Origin: Bacteroidales bacterium
GTDB lineage: Bacteria; Bacteroidota; Bacteroidia; Bacteroidales; P3
Assembly (NCBI GenBank): GCA_017988355.1
Contig: JAGNRX010000065.1
Location: 1 to 6,612 of the forward strand
Length of the DNA stretch: 6,612 nucleotides
Reading direction: 5' to 3'
Shown piece by piece: positions 1 through 5,929 of the stretch (the first letter of the stretch is position 1; every line of letters begins with the position of its first letter). The notes below the pieces were generated by a model. It had not been told where the DNA came from. It saw only the letters and a list, made by a program, of their open reading frames with translations, and made no database searches. The position numbers and the translations under genes were made by a program.

Positions 1-119
1 AGGAATGCTGACCACGCAAAGGTGTACATTAATACTCCTAATGTAATCATTGAGTACTGCAATATAGCTTTGCCCGTTGAGGTCTTTCTAATCCTCTGCA
101 TTGGTTTGTTTTGAGTCAT
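1..119 (-). CDS. N-terminal fragment of an inner-membrane protein, probably YitT family
   Basis: An ATG at 119 (minus strand) opens a frame that stays open to the left edge: 39 complete codons plus two bases. The protein starts MTQNKPMQRIRKTSTGKAIL, a basic cytoplasmic-looking head. A hydrophobic stretch follows from about residue 24 (MITLGVLMYTFAWSAF), which reads as a first membrane helix. A YSxITLGVLxYxFxWxAFL pattern near the N-terminus is what I recall from Bacteroidota YitT-family proteins, multi-helix membrane proteins of poorly defined function. The family call is therefore recognition from a short fragment, not proof. The ATG lies only 13 bases after the stop of the double-thioredoxin gene on the same strand, so it is probably translated from the same mRNA. 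A second in-frame ATG at 101 (codon 7) is possible. The opposite-strand reading of this stretch is open too but has no start and no recognisable content. Confidence 0.6.
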   Translation of the reverse strand, partial: MTQNKPMQRIRKTSTGKAILQYSMITLGVLMYTFAWSAF

Positions 120-132
120 ATAGAATTAAATA

Positions 133-2097
133 TTATTTTGAAAAGAATTGATTAAGTGTGGTCATAATGTTTTCTCCCCTAAGGTTGCGAGCTACAATAT
201 TACCTTGATTGTCAACTAAGATGTTTTGAGGAATGGATTCTAATTTATATAGTTTTACAACAATACTATTCCATTGGAGTAGGTCAGAAACGTTTTCCCA
301 AACTAAGCCATCATCAGAAATTCCTTTTATCCATTTTGTTCTATCCTTGTCAAGAGAAACGCCAAGTATATTAAAACCTTTTGAGTTGAATTTATCATAT
401 GCTTGAACTAAGAATTTGCTTTCAGTCCTGCAAGGAGTACACCAAGAAGCCCAGAAATCAATTAGTACATATTTCTTATCTTTAATGTAGTCGGAAGCTT
501 TAATATCTATACCATTCACATTTGGAAGGGTGAAATCAATAAATTTTTCTCCAACCTTTTCTTTCTTTTGAATTTCTTGAACGTAGTCTTGAAGGAGTTT
601 GTATTGATACATTCTTTTTGCATCATTATTAAGTAGAGAAACAATCTCTTTTAATTCGTTATCACTTAAATAAGCTGCTAAATAATTACTTACAATAAGT
701 GGAGTATAGAAAGAGTTTGGGTTTTTTGAAACATCATTCATTAGAGATTGAATAGGATTTGCAGACTTATTACATCTCTCTATAAGGCTTGCATAGGAAT
801 CATTCTTTGGAGAGCCTTTGATTGAGATGTTTTCTATGTCTTCCTTAGAGCCTGTTATTTGAATGCTATTGTTTTCCATAAAGAAAGAGAAGTCTCCATT
901 TTTGGTTGGAAGTTGAATTTGAGCAACACAAACAAAATCAACAACGCCCTTAAATTCAAACTTACCATCTCTTAGCTTTGTGGTAAAGGTTTTCTTCTCC
1001 CCACCTTCAAGCAAGAGGTTTAGCTTAACATTGCCATCTGAAATTCCAGCCACATTTCCTTGAATTGAATATCCATAGGTGATAGTTAGTTCTTCTAGTT
1101 TATTTATTAGTTCATCACCCCTAAGGTTTTTAGCAATAATTGTACCTTTGCTATCAATTAGAACATTATAAGGAATAGCTTTAACCATATATTTCTTTGC
1201 AGCTTCACCATCCCATAGGTTTAGGTCAGAAACTTGCTCCCATTTCAACTTGTCGTCCTTGATTGCTTCTTTCCATAACTTATCATCAACATCTAAAGAA
1301 ACTCCTAAAATGTCGAATCCTTTTGAATTAAATTTATTGTATGCTACAACAAGATTAGGGTTTTCTTCTCTGCAAGGAATACACCAAGAAGCCCAAAAGT
1401 CAATTAATAAGAACTTCTTTCCATTTAATTGTCTATATAGATTAACAGCCTTCCCACTTGGATTCTTTAAATTAAAGTCTGGAGCTTTTTGTCCAACGGC
1501 AATTGATTCAAGAGTTTTTTCTAATTCCCTTAGTTTAAGATAGTGATAGGTTTGAGTGGCTGGCTTTAAAAGGGTGTTAAGAGTTTTGAAAAGTTCTTGA
1601 TAATCCCATCTATATGCAAGGTATGAAGAAATGATGTCAGCACAGAATATATGTTCAGGGTTATTTATTACCCAGTTTTCAAGTCTTCTAAGATGGACGT
1701 CGTAGTCCTCGCCCTTAATAGGTGTTGTTACTTTATTCCATTCATCTGTCCACTTTGAGCCTTTTATTGTTGTTTTGCTAACTTGTTTTGCATCAATTTT
1801 TATTTCATAGGTTGTAGGTTCAAGATAAATTCTAAATTCTCTCATCCCATTAATTGTCAAAAGGGCAGGGATTGCTTCACTAATTGGGCTTCTGAAAGTG
1901 AATTTCTTATTTTCAACAAATGCTGTGTCAACTCTTTCGTTACCATCTCTAAAATAAGAACGTAAAGTAACAAATCCTTCATAAGTGTTAAGAATTTCCC
2001 CATTAATAACATATCCTTTTCCAAAAGGTATTGTTTGAGAGTATCCAACAAATGTGAAAAGAATTGCAAAAACCAAACTGATTAACTTCTTTATCAT
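133..2097 (-). CDS. Periplasmic protein with two tandem DUF4369-like/TlpA thioredoxin modules
   Basis: Predicted exported thiol-disulfide oxidoreductase of 654 residues. Residues 1-20 form a signal peptide (basic MIKK, hydrophobic core, cleavage probably before Q21), with no lipobox Cys, so a soluble periplasmic location is inferred. The chain is two copies of one module. Each has a beta-rich DUF4369-like part (about 28-125 and 343-440), a helical linker (about 130-200 and 445-513), and a TlpA/AhpC-TSA thioredoxin fold (about 201-340 and 515-652). Both active sites are intact: WCIPC (Cys239/Cys242) and WCTPC (Cys553/Cys556), each with its cis-proline (IPY Pro309, IPQ Pro623). Active-site and cis-proline residues sit exactly 314 residues apart. 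Usual family members have one thioredoxin domain, so this is about twice normal length. Extra cysteines are at 152, 390 and 442. Whether it reduces, oxidises or isomerises disulfides cannot be read from the sequence. It follows smpB by 43 bases and precedes the YitT-like gene by 13, with no terminator or strong promoter match between them. Confidence 0.9.
   Translation of the reverse strand: MIKKLISLVFAILFTFVGYSQTIPFGKGYVINGEILNTYEGFVTLRSYFRDGNERVDTAFVENKKFTFRSPISEAIPALLTINGMREFRIYLEPTTYEIKIDAKQVSKTTIKGSKWTDEWNKVTTPIKGEDYDVHLRRLENWVINNPEHIFCADIISSYLAYRWDYQELFKTLNTLLKPATQTYHYLKLRELEKTLESIAVGQKAPDFNLKNPSGKAVNLYRQLNGKKFLLIDFWASWCIPCREENPNLVVAYNKFNSKGFDILGVSLDVDDKLWKEAIKDDKLKWEQVSDLNLWDGEAAKKYMVKAIPYNVLIDSKGTIIAKNLRGDELINKLEELTITYGYSIQGNVAGISDGNVKLNLLLEGGEKKTFTTKLRDGKFEFKGVVDFVCVAQIQLPTKNGDFSFFMENNSIQITGSKEDIENISIKGSPKNDSYASLIERCNKSANPIQSLMNDVSKNPNSFYTPLIVSNYLAAYLSDNELKEIVSLLNNDAKRMYQYKLLQDYVQEIQKKEKVGEKFIDFTLPNVNGIDIKASDYIKDKKYVLIDFWASWCTPCRTESKFLVQAYDKFNSKGFNILGVSLDKDRTKWIKGISDDGLVWENVSDLLQWNSIVVKLYKLESIPQNILVDNQGNIVARNLRGENIMTTLNQFFSK
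136..2016 (-). repeat. Intragenic tandem duplication of the DUF4369-like/TlpA module
   Basis: Residues 28-342 (bases 1072-2016) and 343-654 (bases 136-1071) of the thioredoxin protein are homologous repeats. In the catalytic core the copies align without gaps at an offset of 314 residues (942 bases). Shared blocks include LIDFWASWC, NSKGF, ILGVSLD and NLRGE/NLRGD. DNA identity is highest around the CxxC codons: bases 430-464 and 1372-1406 agree at 32 of 35 positions. The N-terminal beta parts and helical linkers have diverged much further. Confidence 0.88.
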
Positions 2098-2140
2098 ATA
2101 AATTGATTTATAGTGTTTATATTTTTTTCTTAGTCTTTTA

Positions 2141-2608
2141 TTAATATTCTTTCTTCATCATTCTATCCAGTTCACGCTTAGAATCGTTTTGTTTAATAGA
2201 TTCTCTCTTATCATAGGAGTGTTTACCCTTAGCAAGAGCAATTTCAAGCTTAGCGAAACCTCTACTATCAATAAATAGGAGTGTTGGAATTATAGTTAGC
2301 CCTTTCTCTTTTGTTTTTCCTTCGAGCTTTTTGAGTTCATTCTTGTTCAAAAGTAGCTTGCGTGAGCGTTTAGCTTCGTGATTATAGTAGGAGCCAAAAC
2401 GATATTCAGCAATATGTAGTTCATTAACCCAAAGCTCATTATTCAGAAATGAACAATAGGCGTCTGTTAAATTTACCTTCCCTTCTCTGATTGATTTAAT
2501 TTCAGTACCACACAATTGCATACCTGCAACATAGGTTTGTATGAAGAAGTATTCAAACGATGCCCTCTTATTTCTAATATCAATTATATGTTTTTCTCCC
2601 TTAACCAT
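2141..2608 (-). CDS. smpB: SsrA-binding protein SmpB
   Basis: Small RNA-binding protein that partners tmRNA (SsrA) in trans-translation. It places tmRNA in the A site of stalled ribosomes so that incomplete proteins are tagged for degradation; it acts in the cytoplasm. At 155 residues it has the usual length. Visible hallmarks: NKRASFEYFF near the N-terminus; GMQLCGTEIKSIREGKVNL at about 30-48, the conserved GxExKSxRxGK block of the beta-barrel; a NHEAKRSRKLLLNK block; IALAKGKHSYDKR; and a basic C-terminal tail ending in RELDRMMKKEY, which in the family enters the mRNA channel. I chose the ATG at 2608 over a TTG three codons upstream. That TTG lies inside the putative -7 promoter element, and homologues start near this point. 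The ssrA RNA gene is not in the window. The gene follows the aspA terminator and probably heads a unit with the double-thioredoxin gene. Confidence 0.96.
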   Translation of the reverse strand: MVKGEKHIIDIRNKRASFEYFFIQTYVAGMQLCGTEIKSIREGKVNLTDAYCSFLNNELWVNELHIAEYRFGSYYNHEAKRSRKLLLNKNELKKLEGKTKEKGLTIIPTLLFIDSRGFAKLEIALAKGKHSYDKRESIKQNDSKRELDRMMKKEY

Positions 2609-2614
2609 AAGATG

Positions 2615-2622
2615 CAAAGATA
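2615..2622 (-). promoter_or_regulatory. Putative -7 promoter element for smpB
   Basis: On the minus strand the sequence is TATCTTTG, a full match to the Bacteroidota -7 consensus TAnnTTTG, followed by CATCTT and then the smpB ATG. No TTG lies at the usual 17-23 base spacing; the nearest is about 29 bases upstream. It is the only TAnnTTTG between the aspA terminator and smpB. The start site would fall at or within a few bases of the ATG, implying a leaderless or nearly leaderless mRNA. Confidence 0.55.
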
Positions 2623-2695
2623 GTAATTTTCTAAAATATTTAAGTAAAAAACAAATTGAAATTCAATAATTAAGTTAGCTTAATAAAAAAGGTGC

Positions 2696-2729
2696 AAAAA
2701 AAAGTCTTCCTTTATTTAAAGAAAGACTT
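2696..2729 (-). terminator. Rho-independent terminator of aspA
   Basis: Read on the minus strand, AAGTCTT (2729-2723) pairs with AAGACTT (2708-2702). The stem continues after one mismatch with four more pairs (2721-2718 with 2710-2713) around a four-base loop. A run of T follows: eight A on the plus strand at 2696-2703, including the last two stem bases. It begins 35 bases after the aspA stop codon and separates aspA from smpB. No comparable T-run is present on the plus side, so it acts in one direction only. Confidence 0.85.
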
Positions 2730-2732
2730 AGT

Positions 2733-2750
2733 TTATTAGAAGTCTAATAA
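2733..2750. repeat. Perfect 8+8 inverted repeat between aspA and its terminator
   Basis: TTATTAGA-AG-TCTAATAA is a perfect dyad of eight bases per arm around a two-base centre. As RNA it gives about seven base pairs with a four-base loop. It lies just upstream of the terminator hairpin in the aspA transcript. The arms are nearly all A/T and no T-run follows, so it is not a terminator by itself. It could stabilise the 3' end or bind a protein; chance in A/T-rich DNA is also possible. Confidence 0.5.
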
Positions 2751-2764
2751 GGTTTATCTTATTA

Positions 2765-4207
2765 TTATAGTATGCGTCTTGGCTTAATATTCAACTTAAC
2801 TGGTTCAATCATATTCTTAGGAAGTAGGATTGTGTCAAGGTCTTCTTTAGATAGAATATCATGCTCAAGCACTAGTTCATAAACCCCTTTTCCTGTTTCC
2901 ATCGCTTCTTTTGCAATTTTGGTAGAGCTCTTATATCCAATTATTGGGTTTAAAGCAGTAACAATTCCAATAGAATGTCTAACTTGATGTCTACAGTTTT
3001 CAACGTCAGCCTTAATATTATCAATACATTTAGTTCTTAAAGTATCGAATCCATTAACAAGAAGTTCAATTGAATTGAATAATGAGAATGCCATAACTGG
3101 TTCCATAACATTTAATTCTAATTGAGCATTTTCACTTCCCATCATAACAGTTGTGTCGTTTCCAATAACTCTATAGCAAACTTGATTTACTACCTCTGGA
3201 ATAACTGGATTAACCTTTCCTGGCATAATTGAACTACCTGGTTGCATTTCTGGAAGGAAGATTTCATGAATTCCTGCTCTTGGACCAGAACCCATTAGAC
3301 GAAGGTCATTACATATCTTAATTGTTTTTAGAGCAATACGACGTAATTGAGAAGAAAGTCCAACTAGAGTGGAAGTGTCGTGAGTTGATTCAACTAAGTT
3401 TTCTGTAAGTGTAACATCCCATCCTGTAATATCTCTAAGAGCATCAACGCATAGTTTGCTGTATCCTGGTTGAGAACAAATTCCTGTACCAATTGCAGTT
3501 GCTCCCATATTAACTACTAGAAAATCTTTAATTTCTCTGATTAATCTTACTCTTTCTGAGTCTAATGCGTCAGCAAAAGCTTTAAATGATTGTCCTAGGG
3601 TCATTGGAACTGCATCTTGAAGCTGAGTACGCCCCATTTTAATAACTTCAGCAAACTCTTCAGCTTTCTTATTTAATGATGCTACAATTCTTTCAATAGC
3701 CTCGATAAGCATTTTGCTTTCCATATATAATCCAAAGTGAAGTGCAGTTGGGTATGCATCATTTGTAGATTGAGAACAGTTCACATGGTCGTTTGGAGAA
3801 AGGAATTCATATTGTCCAAGTTCTTTTCCCATGATTTGAAGACCGCGGTTAGCAATAACTTCGTTTGCATTCATGTTCATAGTAGTTCCTGCACCACCTT
3901 GAATCATATCTGAAAGGAAGTGGTCATGCCATTTTCCTTCGTTAATTTCATCACAAGCCTTGCAAATAGCATCAAATTGTTGGTCTGTAAGAAGTCCTTG
4001 TTTGTGATTAGCAATTGCTGCACCCTTTTTTGCTATGGCAAATCCTTTGATAAAGTTAGGATAGTCGCAGTGTTTTTCGTTTGATATTTGAAAGTTTTCA
4101 AACCCTCTTAAAGATTGTACACCATACAATGCCTCAACAGGGATTTCTTTTGTCCCTAGTAGATCAGATTCCTTTCTGGTCTTTCCTGAATATTTTATTT
4201 CTTTCAT
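2765..4207 (-). CDS. aspA: Aspartate ammonia-lyase (aspartase)
   Basis: Cytoplasmic homotetrameric lyase converting L-aspartate to fumarate and ammonia, a route for using aspartate and, in anaerobes, for feeding fumarate respiration. Its 480 residues match the usual length (E. coli AspA about 478). The three conserved regions of the fumarase/aspartase superfamily are present: GAGTTMNMNANEVIANR (105-121); GRTQLQDAVPMTLGQ (192-206); and the signature loop GSSIMPGKVNP (324-334), which carries the catalytic serine and the substrate-binding Lys331 and Asn333. The substrate loop HVNCSQSTNDAYP (141-153) is also intact. Aspartase is preferred over fumarase because NMNANEV, SGPRAGIHEI, EVVNQVCYRVIGNDTTV and LNVMEPV follow E. 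coli AspA closely. The ATG at 4207 gives the expected N-terminus. The gene lies 117 bases downstream of the decarboxylase on the same strand, has its own -7 candidate, and ends before a strong terminator. Confidence 0.96.
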   Translation of the reverse strand: MKEIKYSGKTRKESDLLGTKEIPVEALYGVQSLRGFENFQISNEKHCDYPNFIKGFAIAKKGAAIANHKQGLLTDQQFDAICKACDEINEGKWHDHFLSDMIQGGAGTTMNMNANEVIANRGLQIMGKELGQYEFLSPNDHVNCSQSTNDAYPTALHFGLYMESKMLIEAIERIVASLNKKAEEFAEVIKMGRTQLQDAVPMTLGQSFKAFADALDSERVRLIREIKDFLVVNMGATAIGTGICSQPGYSKLCVDALRDITGWDVTLTENLVESTHDTSTLVGLSSQLRRIALKTIKICNDLRLMGSGPRAGIHEIFLPEMQPGSSIMPGKVNPVIPEVVNQVCYRVIGNDTTVMMGSENAQLELNVMEPVMAFSLFNSIELLVNGFDTLRTKCIDNIKADVENCRHQVRHSIGIVTALNPIIGYKSSTKIAKEAMETGKGVYELVLEHDILSKEDLDTILLPKNMIEPVKLNIKPRRIL

Positions 4208-4244
4208 CTTGTAAATTAAAAATTAATAAATTTGTTTTAACTCT

Positions 4245-4258
4245 CTGTTTAGTAACAG
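4245..4258. repeat. Small hairpin at the predicted 5' end of the aspA mRNA
   Basis: CTGTT-TAGT-AACAG is a perfect five-base-pair stem with a four-base loop. With the -7 element at 4271-4278, the aspA transcript would start around 4265, so this hairpin would lie within about ten bases of its 5' end and 37 bases before the ATG. Such hairpins can protect mRNA 5' ends, but five pairs is short and no riboswitch-like architecture surrounds it. Confidence 0.35.
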
Positions 4259-4270
4259 TAAAATTAGTTG

Positions 4271-4297
4271 CAAAGGTAGTGAATTTTTTATTACAAA
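4271..4297 (-). promoter_or_regulatory. Putative aspA promoter
   Basis: On the minus strand TACCTTTG (4278-4271) matches the Bacteroidota -7 consensus TAnnTTTG exactly and is followed by CA, as at smpB and the FKBP gene. A TTTG (4297-4294) could serve as the -33 element, but the 15-base spacer is shorter than the usual 17-23. Transcription would start near 4265, giving a leader of about 58 bases. The -33 candidate lies in one arm of the dyad at 4290-4325. Confidence 0.6.
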
Positions 4298-4325
4298 TAA
4301 AGCTATGATATAAATAGTTTGTAAT
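4290..4325. repeat. Long-arm dyad between the decarboxylase and aspA
   Basis: ATTACAAA (4290-4297) and TTTGTAAT (4318-4325) are perfect eight-base complements. An inner pair, CTAT (4303-4306) with ATAG (4314-4317), extends the stem after a five-base bulge. In the decarboxylase transcript this folds directly after the stop codon, but it is followed by A residues and not U, so it is not a normal intrinsic terminator. One arm overlaps the -33 candidate of aspA, so an operator role is equally possible. Confidence 0.5.
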
Positions 4326-5722
4326 TAGTATCCTAAAATCTTAAGCATAGACTTATGGCTTTGTTCTTTAGCAAATAATTTTGTAAACCATTCTCCATTC
4401 TCATCCTTATCCAAAATTATATGTTTAGGCTGAGGGATTAAGCAATGTTGAGTGCCTCCGTAACCTGCCAAACTTTCTTGGTAGGCTCCCGTATGGAAGA
4501 ATCCAATATATAGAGGTTCTTCATCCTCATTAGTATATTTAGGCAAAAAGACTGCGTTTGAGTGAGCCTCTGCACTATAGTAATCTTGGCTGTCGCAAGT
4601 TAAACCCCCTAAGAAAACCCTTTGGTATTCATTTTCCCACTTATTGATAGGTAGAAGAATAAATCTCTGTCCTATTCCCCAAGTATCAGGTAGCGTTGTT
4701 ATGAAAGAGCTATCAATCATATACCAAACCTCACGGTCATTCTGTCTTTTTTGGTCAATAATTGAATAAAGAATACAACCAGACTCACCAACGGTAAACG
4801 AACCAAATTCAGTAAATATATTTGGCTCCTCAACATCTTGTTTATTGCATATCTCCTTAATTTGAGCAAGTATTTCCTCTGCCATATATTCATAATCAAA
4901 AGAAAAGGCTAAAGAGTTCTTAATTGGGAATCCTCCACCAATATTTAACGAATCCAAATCTGGACAAATCTTTTTTAGTTCACAATAAATACTAACGCAT
5001 TTTTGAAGCTCATTCCAATAATAAGCCGAATCCTTTATTCCAGTATTGATAAAGAAATGAAGCATTTTAAGTTTAAACTTAGGGTTAGTAGCAATCTTTG
5101 TTTCATAGAAAGAAAGTATATCATTATATCTAACTCCTAATCTAGAGGTATAGAAATCAAACATTGGTTCTTCCTCTGCCGCAATCCTAATACCAACTTG
5201 GCATTCTCTGTCAATATGTTCATCTAATAACAATACCTCTTCCTTATTGTCAATAATAGGTATAACATTTACAAAGTCTTGACGAATTAACTCTCCAATA
5301 TTTTCAATATACTGAGGACGTTTAAACCCATTACATATAATATAATGATCCTTTGTAATCTTTCCTTGCTCGTGAAGTTCGTTAATTAAATTTATATCGA
5401 AAGCAGAAGACGTTTCAATATTAACATCATTTGCAAGAACAGAATCCATAACAAATGAGAAGTGAGAACTCTTGGTGCAGTAGCAATAATTATAATTCCC
5501 TTTATAGTCAACCTTAGCAATAGCTACATTAAATAATCTCTTAGCTCTTTGAATTTGGGTTGTTATTTTTGGTAAATATGTTATTCTTAAAGGAGTTCCA
5601 TATTGCTTGATTATGTCCATAAGTGGAATATCGTGGAAAACTAACTTATCATCTTCAACTAAGAATTCATCCTGTGGGAACTCAAAAGTTTGTTCTATTA
5701 AATCTATATACTTATTTTTCAT
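4325..5722 (-). CDS. PLP-dependent decarboxylase, alanine-racemase fold; probably arginine decarboxylase
   Basis: Fold-type III PLP decarboxylase of 465 residues, most likely converting arginine to agmatine, the first step of the agmatine route to polyamines. Visible landmarks: PLP lysine Lys84 in YCYCTKSSHF; LHFFINTG with His222 in the position of the HxG-type motif; glycine loop NIGGGFP (260-266) for the PLP phosphate; TEFGSFTVGESG (304-315), the counterpart of the E/S-x-GR motif; CDS (376-378) with the catalytic cysteine of the partner subunit; and GAYQ (412-415). Motifs and length resemble the short enzymes labelled arginine decarboxylase in Flavobacteriia, as I recall them, rather than classical SpeA of about 630 or more residues, so I give no symbol. 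Ornithine, diaminopimelate or carboxynorspermidine as substrate cannot be excluded. No agmatinase or agmatine deiminase gene lies in the window. A good promoter lies upstream; downstream there is no convincing terminator, so read-through into aspA is possible. Confidence 0.85.
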   Translation of the reverse strand: MKNKYIDLIEQTFEFPQDEFLVEDDKLVFHDIPLMDIIKQYGTPLRITYLPKITTQIQRAKRLFNVAIAKVDYKGNYNYCYCTKSSHFSFVMDSVLANDVNIETSSAFDINLINELHEQGKITKDHYIICNGFKRPQYIENIGELIRQDFVNVIPIIDNKEEVLLLDEHIDRECQVGIRIAAEEEPMFDFYTSRLGVRYNDILSFYETKIATNPKFKLKMLHFFINTGIKDSAYYWNELQKCVSIYCELKKICPDLDSLNIGGGFPIKNSLAFSFDYEYMAEEILAQIKEICNKQDVEEPNIFTEFGSFTVGESGCILYSIIDQKRQNDREVWYMIDSSFITTLPDTWGIGQRFILLPINKWENEYQRVFLGGLTCDSQDYYSAEAHSNAVFLPKYTNEDEEPLYIGFFHTGAYQESLAGYGGTQHCLIPQPKHIILDKDENGEWFTKLFAKEQSHKSMLKILGY

Positions 5723-5792
5723 TTCAATAAACTAATTTGGTTAGGTCTGACTTTTTATACTCATCTGAGTGAATTAGGTTGCAAATATCTGA

Positions 5793-5823
5793 CAAATCTA
5801 ATTAAGATTAAAATTTTTATCAA
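5793..5823 (-). promoter_or_regulatory. Putative promoter of the decarboxylase gene
   Basis: On the minus strand, TTG (5823-5821) and TAGATTTG (5800-5793) match the Bacteroidota -33 and -7 elements with a 20-base spacer, in the usual range. Transcription would start near 5787, giving a leader of about 65 bases. The -7 element is part of the first copy of a duplicated dyad element, so a regulator bound there could block this promoter. Confidence 0.68.
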
Positions 5824-5860
5824 CTATTTTTTGCAAATCTGATTGATAGATTGAAATATT
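5793..5860. repeat. Duplicated dyad element in the divergent promoter region
   Basis: Two related copies lie at 5793-5817 and 5834-5860, starting 41 bases apart. Both begin CAAATCT and contain an AATCT...AGATT inverted repeat, with a five-base centre in the first and a seven-base centre in the second. Both continue with AAAT. Twenty-one of 25 aligned positions match, with one two-base gap. Copy 1 covers the -7 element of the decarboxylase promoter; copy 2 covers the -33 element of the FKBP promoter. The arrangement suggests paired operators, but the DNA is A/T-rich and the evidence is pattern only. Confidence 0.45.
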
Positions 5861-5871
5861 GTTTAATTTTG
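5843..5871 (+). promoter_or_regulatory. Putative promoter of the FKBP lipoprotein gene
   Basis: TTG (5843-5845) and TAATTTTG (5864-5871) match the Bacteroidota -33 and -7 elements with an 18-base spacer. Transcription would start about 5876, leaving an A-rich leader of roughly 54 bases with no Shine-Dalgarno sequence before the ATG at 5930. The -33 end is 20 bases from the -33 of the oppositely directed decarboxylase promoter, so the two face away from each other from a shared control region. Confidence 0.68.
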
Positions 5872-5929
5872 CAGATGCTTTCAATAAGCAATTAAAAGTT
5901 TAAAAATATAAAAATAAATCAAAACAACA

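Noticed and set aside
65..72. TAGCTTTG on the plus strand, a perfect -7 promoter match
   Set aside because: No TTG at a proper spacing, and it would point into the antisense strand of the thioredoxin gene. It falls inside the coding region of the minus-strand membrane protein. Probably chance.
1..117. Plus-strand frame open from the left edge to a TGA at 115-117, as if the end of a gene
   Set aside because: It overlaps the minus-strand frame that has a start codon, a basic head and a membrane helix, and its own translation shows no recognisable family.
1250..1543. Plus-strand open frame of 97 codons inside the thioredoxin gene
   Set aside because: Antisense to a well-supported coding region, with no family features and no promoter or leader.
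1783..2069. Small open frames (plus 1783-1965, minus 1857-2069) within the signal and DUF4369-like part of the thioredoxin gene
   Set aside because: Both are other-frame readings of a gene with an intact signal peptide and conserved domains.
2609..2617. TTG start extending SmpB by three residues
   Set aside because: The TTG is the end of the TATCTTTG promoter element, and the ATG at 2608 gives the family's normal N-terminus.
2765..4207. Class II fumarase as an alternative identity for aspA
   Set aside because: Residues around NMNANEV, SGPRAGIHEI and VIGNDTTV follow aspartase rather than FumC, and the length fits AspA.
4081..4308. Plus-strand frame of 75 codons covering the aspA start and leader
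   Set aside because: It is antisense to the aspA N-terminus and promoter region; its hydrophobic look comes from A/T-rich complement sequence.
4717..4899. Minus-strand 60-codon frame inside the decarboxylase
   Set aside because: A shifted reading of the conserved region with the TEFGSF motif; the main frame is intact, so it is neither a frameshift nor a separate gene.
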